A stretch of 39,989 bases of DNA from an uncultured Clostridia bacterium. GTDB taxonomy: Bacteria > Bacillota > Clostridia > Christensenellales > Borkfalkiaceae. Below are positions 32,284 through 38,561 of this stretch, piece by piece; the first letter of the stretch is position 1, and every line of letters begins with the position of its first letter. The position numbers and the translations under genes were made by a program. Location: contig CAKVPH010000018.1 in the NCBI GenBank assembly GCA_934796775.1, forward strand, positions 1-39,989, given 5' to 3'. Below the pieces are notes generated by a model. That model saw only the letters and a program-made list of their open reading frames with translations. It was not told the DNA's origin and did not search any database.

Positions 32284-32386
32284 TTCCTCCTTACGATGAA
32301 GCGTAAAAAATATTAAGTTGTCGTATCGGCATAACCACGATTACGCTCCATCAATTATTCATTGATTCGTTATCCGTGATTATGCC
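32284..32386 (-). promoter_or_regulatory. Structured leader before TnpW
   Basis: On the minus strand GGCATAATCACG (32386-32375) pairs with CGTGGTTATGCC (32339-32328) with one G-U, enclosing ATCAAT/ATTGAT (32366-32350). A smaller TTACG/CGTAA hairpin sits next to the AAGGAGG site. It looks like an RNA switch, a processing site, or a DNA cruciform. Confidence 0.45.
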
Positions 32387-32407
32387 TTTACAGCTAATCA
32401 GTATTTA

Positions 32408-32626
32408 TTATTTAAGTTCTTTGTAGTTTTCTAAAAGCGTTCCGTATCCTATTCGGATCAAGTCAACTTTCGGAATTCCGTGCTTTTTAAGAAATGCGAC
32501 GATTTCGTCATATTCATTACTCGGAAGCCTTGTATTAAACTGTTTCGTCGCCTGTTCACGCTCTTCCTTGTGAGCGACTTCATATTTTCGTCTTGCACGT
32601 TGTTTTGGTGTCAATCGTTGTATCAT
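32408..32626 (-). CDS. Small basic protein, possible ribbon-helix-helix regulator
   Basis: 72 residues. A strongly basic N terminus (MIQRLTPKQRARRKYEVAHKEEREQATK) precedes QFNTRLPSNEYDEIVAFLKKHGIPKVDLIRIGYGTL. The latter has the strand-helix-turn-helix spacing of Arc/CopG-type DNA-binding proteins. ATG at 32626 is chosen because GAGG, overlapping the stop codon of the preceding gene, lies 7 bases upstream. An upstream ATG at 32650 has no site. It is a candidate repressor of the palindromic promoter at 33491-33519, by position only. Confidence 0.55.
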   Translation of the reverse strand: MIQRLTPKQRARRKYEVAHKEEREQATKQFNTRLPSNEYDEIVAFLKKHGIPKVDLIRIGYGTLLENYKELK

Positions 32627-32630
32627 CGTC

Positions 32631-32951
32631 CTACCTCGCTTGTGCGGCATACCCGCAATCGTATATTTTTATACCTATCTTATCCAATGCCTTTTTGACT
32701 TCCAATAAAGTAAAAACACTTCTTGAAATCCTTGAAAAATCTCTTACAAGTATTATATCATACTTTCCGAGTTTTGCATCCGACAACATTTTGCGATAAG
32801 CGGGACGATTTTCATTCAATCCACTATATTTTTCATCTTTATAGATTTCCGTTACAGTCAAACCGTTTTGTTCCGCAAAAGATTTCAAACGTTCGACTGT
32901 TGCTGTTACATCTCCGATACAACAGCGATCATATATCGCAACTCTTTCCAT
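32631..32951 (-). CDS. Stand-alone serine-recombinase domain with Cys for Ser
   Basis: 106 residues that match only the catalytic domain of resolvases: RVAIYDRCCIGDVTATVERLKSFAEQNG, then YKDEKYSGLNENRPAYRKMLSDAKLGKYDIILVRDFSRISRS, then the dimer helix. In active relatives the first motif is YxRxS; here it is YDRCC, so Cys stands at the nucleophile position. The later Arg pair (DFSRISRS) is kept. There is no DNA-binding domain. ATG at 32951 follows GGGGTG. It is co-transcribed with tnpV and the large recombinase. It may be a regulator or partner of the big recombinase, or an inactive relic; motif reading is sure, function is not. Confidence 0.7.
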   Translation of the reverse strand: MERVAIYDRCCIGDVTATVERLKSFAEQNGLTVTEIYKDEKYSGLNENRPAYRKMLSDAKLGKYDIILVRDFSRISRSVFTLLEVKKALDKIGIKIYDCGYAAQAR

Positions 32952-32957
32952 CAACGC

Positions 32958-33092
32958 TCACCCCTGCGAAGTGATTGCACAAATCAACGCACCCACAATA
33001 TTCATTATAAAATGCCCTAAAATGAGTGCGCCCGCAATCGTAAATCTCCCGATAGTGCCTATAACCTTTCCTGTAACTTTTAACGCTTTCAT
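32958..33092 (-). CDS. Small membrane protein, 44 residues
   Basis: ATG at 33092 has GGGAGG 7 bases upstream and the frame runs 44 codons to TGA at 32958. The peptide starts MKALKVTGKVIGTIGRF and continues as one long hydrophobic helix (TIAGALILGHFIMNIVGALICAI), ending TSQG. It lies 6 bases before the mini recombinase start and 11 after tnpV, so it belongs to the same operon. The excellent ribosome site and spacing support a real gene. Function unknown. Confidence 0.6.
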   Translation of the reverse strand: MKALKVTGKVIGTIGRFTIAGALILGHFIMNIVGALICAITSQG

Positions 33093-33103
33093 ATTCTGCC
33101 TCC

Positions 33104-33460
33104 CTATTTGACGTAAACGACTTCGTTTAAGATTTCTTCCTCGATAAGTCGTTGCATTTCCGTTTCCCTTTTCAGATTTTCCATAAAGTCCGCCGACTTT
33201 TTGAACCGCTCTTCTTTCGAGAATTTTTCGTACATCGTTTCGTACAGTTCATCGGCGGCTTTATCTACGCCGTGTAGATATTCGGGAATATTCGCAATCG
33301 TCCAATCAAGTCCTTTATCCTCCAAATACCGTTTAGCGAGAGTGCCGTATTTCCCGTAAACGTATTTTACAGGCTTTACCGCCTTCTGATAAACCTTAAT
33401 CTCTTTTACCGTCAACCCTTCGTTTGACTCAGCCTTTTTGATTACCTCTTCTACGTTCAT
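33104..33460 (-). CDS. TnpV-like transposon protein
   Basis: 118 residues. VYGKYGTLAKRYLEDKGLDWTIANIPEYLHGVDKAADELYE and the closing RLIEEEILNEVVYV follow the TnpV pattern (YGxYGxLRKRYLxEH ... LYxHLxEIDxxA ... EEIILxELIY) of Tn4451-like elements, where its exact task is unknown. ATG at 33460 is chosen because AAAGGAGG lies 7 bases before it; the frame extends 16 codons upstream but without a site. First gene of the recombinase operon. Confidence 0.7.
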   Translation of the reverse strand: MNVEEVIKKAESNEGLTVKEIKVYQKAVKPVKYVYGKYGTLAKRYLEDKGLDWTIANIPEYLHGVDKAADELYETMYEKFSKEERFKKSADFMENLKRETEMQRLIEEEILNEVVYVK

Positions 33461-33490
33461 AAAAGCACCTCCTTTGGTTCCTTCGTCTTT

Positions 33491-33519
33491 ATTATATCGT
33501 GATAGCACGATATTGTCAA
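33491..33519 (-). promoter_or_regulatory. Promoter with palindromic operator for the tnpV-recombinase operon
   Basis: TTGACA (33519-33514), 17 bases, TATAAT (33496-33491), full consensus. The perfect palindrome ATATCGTG, four bases, CACGATAT (33494-33513) fills the spacer. A repressor there would hold the recombinase operon silent. Confidence 0.75.
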
Positions 33520-33567
33520 GCTGTTTTGCCTACTTTTCATAAATTATTTTCAAAACCTGCCTGTAAA

Positions 33568-33621
33568 ACCGATTTTGCACTAAAACTATTGATATTTACA
33601 TAGTTTTAGTGCATTTTCGGT
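33568..33621. other. Long inverted repeat
   Basis: 14-bp perfect arms (33576-33589 and 33600-33613, TGCACTAAAACTAT type), extended by ACCGA/TCGGT outside a TTT bulge. It lies between the AbiE terminator and the tnpV promoter. Possibly a transcription barrier or a protein-binding cruciform. Confidence 0.45.
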
Positions 33622-33629
33622 ATAGAAAA

Positions 33630-33651
33630 GGAACGCTCCGAAGAACGTCCC
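33630..33651 (-). terminator. Terminator of the AbiE operon
   Basis: On the minus strand GGGACGTTC, loop TTCG, GAGCGTTCC, then TTTTC: a stable tetraloop hairpin with a T tract, just after the AbiEii gene. Confidence 0.7.
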
Positions 33652-33673
33652 TTATTCCTTAATTATGTGTTTG

Positions 33674-34630
33674 TCATTCCCTGTCCCACTCTATATCCAT
33701 AACCTCTCTTAACTTGGAAATAGCGGCAGAAACAGTTTCCTTGCTTAATTTGTCTTGCTCGTTGAACACATAAATGCGTTGCATTTCATCGAACGCGATC
33801 TCAAACTCTTTGTTCCCATCAAGCCCTCGGAAATAATCGAAATTTGCTATTTGCATATCTGCGGCAACGCCGCCTTTACGGTTCAATTCTTCCTTTCGTT
33901 TATACCCTATCACTTCAAGAACGCGCTTTTTGTCTTGTAAAAACGCTTTAATCTGCTCATTATCGAGAAGCACGGTTAAATCATAAACGTGTTTTGCAAC
34001 GTCGCTGTAATCTTTACGCTCAAAGTAAAACTGCGCGGCAAACACCTTGTCGATAAAAATACGTTCAAGCGAAATCGTTTCAATTTCAAATGGTTCTATA
34101 CCGTACACTTCACGCATTATCTTTTGCTGTTCTTCGCTCGCAAGTTCATAAAGGTGCGGCGCAATCGTTATTTTGTCGGTCGGTTCACTTACGGTAAAAC
34201 TCGTGGCTTCTATTTTCACTCTACCGAAGCGTTGTAACGCGTCCTCTTTATCAAGCGCGTACATTGATTCGTAAAGATATTCGCAAGTAATGCTTCCGCG
34301 ATGATTTTCAAGCGTGTCCCCTTTTTCAAGGCAACCGAATTTCAACGTGGCATTTTCAAGTCGTTTTTTCGCCTGACTTGCCGTAGGACAATCTTCGATA
34401 TACACCGTAAGGTCTATATCTTCCGAAAATCTGCGAATAGATTTCAACGCTTTATAAAGTGCTGTGCCGCCTTTGAAATAAGCATACGCCTGTTGTTCCT
34501 TTTCCGACAACTCTTTCAGTAGAAGCGTAACGTAATAATCTTTTTCCAAAACGTCGCGGCGAACGGAACATTTCTTCGATATTTCGTCCACCACAAGTTG
34601 AAATGCCGCTTTATCTAAATGTAAATTCAT
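33674..34630 (-). CDS. AbiEii-type nucleotidyltransferase toxin
   Basis: The toxin of an AbiE type IV toxin-antitoxin pair, 318 residues. The nucleotidyltransferase core is YFKGGTALYKALKSIRRFSEDIDLTV (residues about 50-76): GG plus the paired acids DID that hold metal and NTP. SLERIFIDKVFAAQFYFERKDYSDVAKHVYDLTVLL matches the helical C-terminal part of the family. Relatives add nucleotides to tRNA or bind GTP and stop growth, protecting cells from phage. ATG lies one base after the antitoxin stop, with GAGGAG 9 bases upstream, so synthesis is coupled. It may also keep the element stable in the host. Confidence 0.85.
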   Translation of the reverse strand: MNLHLDKAAFQLVVDEISKKCSVRRDVLEKDYYVTLLLKELSEKEQQAYAYFKGGTALYKALKSIRRFSEDIDLTVYIEDCPTASQAKKRLENATLKFGCLEKGDTLENHRGSITCEYLYESMYALDKEDALQRFGRVKIEATSFTVSEPTDKITIAPHLYELASEEQQKIMREVYGIEPFEIETISLERIFIDKVFAAQFYFERKDYSDVAKHVYDLTVLLDNEQIKAFLQDKKRVLEVIGYKRKEELNRKGGVAADMQIANFDYFRGLDGNKEFEIAFDEMQRIYVFNEQDKLSKETVSAAISKLREVMDIEWDRE

Positions 34631-34631
34631 T

Positions 34632-35270
34632 TCAGTTTACTCCTCTCGCAAGTTCCGAAAGCCCTGCATATACCTTATTGTTATTGTAATACTTCGCGTA
34701 GCCTATAAGCCGTTCAAAGCTCAAACCGAACGTGCCGATTTGTTTCCTTAAAATATCTTGGTAGTTCTCCGCTTCGATTTTAACTTTCATCTTATTGTCA
34801 AGCATATCAAGTAGTTGCAAATATCTGTAATTATCCCGATTGATCTGAATAACGGGTTTAATAAGATATATGCCGTCTTTTTTATCTTCCGTCGTATATC
34901 TCGTTCGCGTGGTTACGATATAAGTCATATTCGGCATTTGCGTCGTAAGCCCTATCTTATTCATATAGGACGGTCCGGACTCGTATCCGATTACCTCATC
35001 GCCGTTTACAAGATACGTTCTTTTAATAAGCTCGGTTGTGTCGATTCCCGCAACGCCGAAAGGCGTATGCACCGTTTTGTAGTAAACACCTTTTTGGTAA
35101 CGCACAAAGTCGGGATTGCGTTTTTCAAAGCGTTGCAAAGTCATATTAAACGTTGCTTTATCCGTGTCGGGCAACCTTGTTTTTACATACTCGTAAATCT
35201 CGTTCGTATACAATGGAACTCTTAATTCCGCTTTCCGAACAAATTCGTCGATACATTGCATAACAGTCAT
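34632..35270 (-). CDS. AbiEi-like antitoxin and autorepressor
   Basis: 212 residues. An N-terminal winged helix (IYEYVKTRLPDTDKATFNMTLQRFEKRNPDFVRYQKGVYYK) is followed by TPFGVAGIDTTELIKRTYLVNGDEVIGYESGPSYMNKIGLTTQMPN, the pattern of AbiEi/DUF6088 antitoxins. The C-terminal half contains the antitoxin domain. In studied cases AbiEi binds inverted repeats in its own promoter and represses it. A GTGCAA/TTGCAC repeat lies between promoter and start here. AAGGAGG is 9 bases before the ATG. It comes first, before the toxin, as usual. Confidence 0.78.
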   Translation of the reverse strand: MTVMQCIDEFVRKAELRVPLYTNEIYEYVKTRLPDTDKATFNMTLQRFEKRNPDFVRYQKGVYYKTVHTPFGVAGIDTTELIKRTYLVNGDEVIGYESGPSYMNKIGLTTQMPNMTYIVTTRTRYTTEDKKDGIYLIKPVIQINRDNYRYLQLLDMLDNKMKVKIEAENYQDILRKQIGTFGLSFERLIGYAKYYNNNKVYAGLSELARGVN

Positions 35271-35300
35271 TGTCGCGCACCTCCTTATGATATTTTATGC

Positions 35301-35325
35301 GTGCAATATTCTTTTTTGTTTGCAC
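35301..35325. promoter_or_regulatory. Inverted repeat, candidate AbiEi operator
   Basis: GTGCAA (35301-35306) and TTGCAC (35320-35325), right after the -10 box of the AbiE promoter. Confidence 0.45.
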
Positions 35326-35329
35326 TATA

Positions 35330-35358
35330 ATAATATCACAAGTTGAGTGTGTTGTCAA
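35330..35358 (-). promoter_or_regulatory. Promoter of the AbiE operon
   Basis: TTGACA (35358-35353), 17 bases, TATTAT (35335-35330) on the minus strand, about 60 bases before the antitoxin ATG. Confidence 0.7.
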
Positions 35359-35405
35359 GCCGATTTCTCGCCCTAACATTGAATTTTTTGTAAAACCTTG
35401 TCTTT

Positions 35406-38400
35406 TTACCCTGCAATCAATGCCGCGATACCCTTAACGAGATATGGACAAGCAACGAGAATAGCAAAGATAACGACAAGTCCGATGACGTAATTTTTAA
35501 TCATTTTCCGAGCCTTTTCTTTATCTTCGTTCTTCTGCGCAATCGCAAAGAATACGCCCATCACGATACTCCATACTCCCGCGGTCGCTAATAGCACCCA
35601 CCACATATAAGGCTGATATTGACCGAACAAATATCCGATATACGAAGATACCTGCTCGTACTGCTCGCCCATATTCTGCGTGGTAATTGCTCCGCAGTTC
35701 GTGCAAACGTAAGTACGGATGTTTTCGCCGTTTACTTCTTCCGTTCCCGTGAGTTCATAGTTATGCCCCGTTGCGGGAATATCCGAATAATACTCTTTCT
35801 CGCACTTCGTGCAATGGAATTTTCTCTCGCCTTCCGTTTCGCAATGCGGTTCGCGCACGACTTCCGTTTCATAATCGTGTCCGGTTGCCGGAACGATATT
35901 GTCTTTATATTCGTTTCCGCAAGACAGGCAGGTATGAAGCGTATAGCCTTCGTCCTCGCAAGTTGCGATGAAATACGAATCGGTGAATTTATGTCCGACC
36001 GCTTTCAGAATTTCCGTCTTTATCGTATCCTCACAACGGCGGCATTTCTTTCCGCGATAGCCTTCTTCCGTGCAGGTCGGCGCAACTTCGATTTCTTCAT
36101 AGTCGTGACCAAGCGGCGGCACAAACGTATCGTTATATCCCGTCCCGCAACGCGAACAAATATGCGTTGTGTAGCCCTGTTCCAAACAAGTCGGTTCTAC
36201 AATCTCCGCCTTATAATTATGACCGAGCGGGCTTACGATTTTTGTTTCGGTCTGCGGACAGCTCGTGCATTTTCTTTGCTCTACGCCGCTCGCCGTACAA
36301 GTCGGTTTCGTCAGACTTGTCCATTCTCCGAAATCGTGTCCCGTTGCGTCTGTGTAAGAGTCCGTATAGGTATGACCGCACCTTTCACACTCGTGGATAG
36401 TGTTTCCGCGTTCCGTACAGGACGGATCTACAACGATGTCTTTATAACTATGACCGAGCGCGTCTATATCCTTTTCATCAACGTAAGAACATACCGAACA
36501 CGTTCTCTCGTCTTTTCCCAAGTCTACGCAAGTCGGAGCTTTTACGGTTGTCCACTCGCCGTATTTATGTCCTTCGGCTTCGACAAAGTTATCCGTATAG
36601 GTGTTTCCGCAAGTTTTGCAAGTATATCTCGTATAGCCTTGCGCAGTACAAGTCGGTTTTACGATTTTGTTCTCGTAGTCGTGTCCTTTGGCTTCGATAA
36701 AATCTCCGTCGTAACTATCGCCGCAACCCGTACATTTATATATAGTATAACCTTTTTGCGTGCAGGTCGGCGCAACCATAGAATACCTTGCATAGTAGTG
36801 ATCTACCGTGAATTTATACGTTGTCGAACGGTTGGCGTCGTTGGTGACTATGAACGTGTATTCTCCCTCTTGTTCAATCCACGTTCCGCTTGTATAACTT
36901 TTCCCATTCAGCGTTGCATAGCAGTTACTCGCCGTCCAAATCACGCAAACTTTATGACTGTTGTCCGATCTTACTATCGTTGCTTCGGGTGCGTCGATAC
37001 TCATATACATATAATTAGTATCGCTCTTGTTGCCGAACCCGTCCACCGCATAAAACACGTAAGTGCCGTTGACCGCCGTTTTTGAAAAGACGACGCTCGA
37101 AGTTGTGCTTGCCACAAACGAAGTACTGTTCGGCGTTTTGTAATACAGCGTTACGCCGCTGTAATTATCCGAAGCGGTAACGGTAAACCCGTCTTTCAAC
37201 GTTTTCCCGAACCCGCCGACCGAACTTGTAATCGTAGGTCTTGTGTGATCCATCGAAATCGTATAGGTCTGCGAAGCGTTCCCTGCGTTATCCACGCAAT
37301 AGAACGAATATGCGCCGTCTGCCGTCAGTTGCGTTCCGCTTGCGTATTCGGTATAGCTCGACGCGCCGGGCTTTTTAACGTAAATCGTCTTTACACCGCT
37401 TCCGCTGTCCGTCGCCGTTGCCTTGATATAGTTTGCTATGCTTTTGAATCCGTTCGATACCGAAACATCTCCCGAATATAAGGTCATTGTCGGCTTTGAC
37501 GAATCAAGCGCAATGCTTTTCGTCGCGGAAATGTTTCCCGCTTTATCTACAGCTCTGAACTGATACGTTCCGCTTGCCGCGCTTGCGGAAATACTCATTC
37601 CCGAAGTATAGGTCAGCCAAGACGAACTGCCCGGCTTTTTATACTGTAAGTAACTGATTCCGCTCCCGCTGTCCGTTGCCGAATATGAAAACGTCTGATT
37701 CGTGTAACTTCCCGTAATTTCCGTACCGTTACTGTTCTTAATCTTTCCCGTGGGTTTTACGGTATCGAGATACAGAAAATATGTTCTTGAAGTATTGCCT
37801 GCCTTATCTTTTGCATAGAAAGAATACAAACCGTTCATCCCTGACGAAGATACCGTAGTAGACGTACCCATATTACCGTAACTGCTGTTGCCGGGCGTTT
37901 TCATATAAATAGCGTCCACGCCGCTCATCGAATCGGAAGCCGAAACGTATGTAGAAGAATTGGTATATTTCCCTGTGGACGAAGTGGAAACGTTATTCAT
38001 TGTAGGCGCGGTGCTATCTACCTTGAACTGAAACGTGAACGAATATGATTTGCCGATACCCGAACGCGGGCTTGTTGCCCATCCTGCGCTAAAACTCGAA
38101 GTTACCGTATATGTACCGTCTGCAAGGTTAGACAGCGAAAACGAGTTATTGTTTCCTTTTGCCACCGTCGTACCGTTGCCCGAAATGGTTGTCGGGATTT
38201 TTACAGAAGAATTTATAATCACGTTGACCGAGTTCGAGCCGATATAACTACCGCTTTCAAACGTTCCCGTTCCCGACGACGAACTGCCGTAAAGCGTTAC
38301 CGAATAGTTCACAAAACTATATTGTCCTGTTTGCATACTGTAACTTACGCCTGAACCGCTTGTCGTATTGCTTCCCGTTCCACCACCCGTTCCCGTTGTG

Positions 38401-38561
38401 GTTTTCGTAGACCAATTAAACTTGACGGTATATTTCGGCGTGGTTGCCGCATACGCCGTCGTGCCGCTTGCAAACAGACTTGATAAGCCTACCGCAAAAC
38501 ACAGCGCGAACACGGCACACAACAGCGTTCGTAAAATGCTTTTTCTTTTGGTTTTTACCAC
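35406..38561 (-). CDS. Ig-like/Cys-repeat surface protein ending in a VirB2/TrbC-like membrane segment
   Basis: 1051 residues. Signal peptide (1-39, ending AYAA); Ser/Thr/Gly-rich part to about 180; four to five bacterial Ig-like domains with the DSGSGI ... YSFYAxDxAGN pattern (about 180-600); then nine full and one partial Cys-rich repeats (about 610-985) of the form PTCTxxGYTxYxCxxCGxxYxD...GHDY. The end has two membrane helices (YMWWVLLATAGVWSIVMGVFFAIA and YVIGLVVIFAILVACPYLV) joined by a charged loop KNEDKEKARKMIKN. That ending recalls VirB2/TrbC pilin-like subunits of conjugative elements, usually encoded as small separate proteins beside VirB4. GTG start, with AAGGAGG 8 bases upstream inside the end of virB4. 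It may serve mating-pair adhesion anchored in the channel. Domain reading is good, role inferred. Confidence 0.7.
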   Translation of the reverse strand: MVKTKRKSILRTLLCAVFALCFAVGLSSLFASGTTAYAATTPKYTVKFNWSTKTTTGTGGGTGSNTTSGSGVSYSMQTGQYSFVNYSVTLYGSSSSGTGTFESGSYIGSNSVNVIINSSVKIPTTISGNGTTVAKGNNNSFSLSNLADGTYTVTSSFSAGWATSPRSGIGKSYSFTFQFKVDSTAPTMNNVSTSSTGKYTNSSTYVSASDSMSGVDAIYMKTPGNSSYGNMGTSTTVSSSGMNGLYSFYAKDKAGNTSRTYFLYLDTVKPTGKIKNSNGTEITGSYTNQTFSYSATDSGSGISYLQYKKPGSSSWLTYTSGMSISASAASGTYQFRAVDKAGNISATKSIALDSSKPTMTLYSGDVSVSNGFKSIANYIKATATDSGSGVKTIYVKKPGASSYTEYASGTQLTADGAYSFYCVDNAGNASQTYTISMDHTRPTITSSVGGFGKTLKDGFTVTASDNYSGVTLYYKTPNSTSFVASTTSSVVFSKTAVNGTYVFYAVDGFGNKSDTNYMYMSIDAPEATIVRSDNSHKVCVIWTASNCYATLNGKSYTSGTWIEQEGEYTFIVTNDANRSTTYKFTVDHYYARYSMVAPTCTQKGYTIYKCTGCGDSYDGDFIEAKGHDYENKIVKPTCTAQGYTRYTCKTCGNTYTDNFVEAEGHKYGEWTTVKAPTCVDLGKDERTCSVCSYVDEKDIDALGHSYKDIVVDPSCTERGNTIHECERCGHTYTDSYTDATGHDFGEWTSLTKPTCTASGVEQRKCTSCPQTETKIVSPLGHNYKAEIVEPTCLEQGYTTHICSRCGTGYNDTFVPPLGHDYEEIEVAPTCTEEGYRGKKCRRCEDTIKTEILKAVGHKFTDSYFIATCEDEGYTLHTCLSCGNEYKDNIVPATGHDYETEVVREPHCETEGERKFHCTKCEKEYYSDIPATGHNYELTGTEEVNGENIRTYVCTNCGAITTQNMGEQYEQVSSYIGYLFGQYQPYMWWVLLATAGVWSIVMGVFFAIAQKNEDKEKARKMIKNYVIGLVVIFAILVACPYLVKGIAALIAG

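Noticed and set aside
35619..37085. Long rightward open frame of 488 codons
   Set aside because: It is antisense to the Cys-rich and Ig-like repeats, whose codon pattern keeps the opposite frame open. It shows no domain and no ribosome site.
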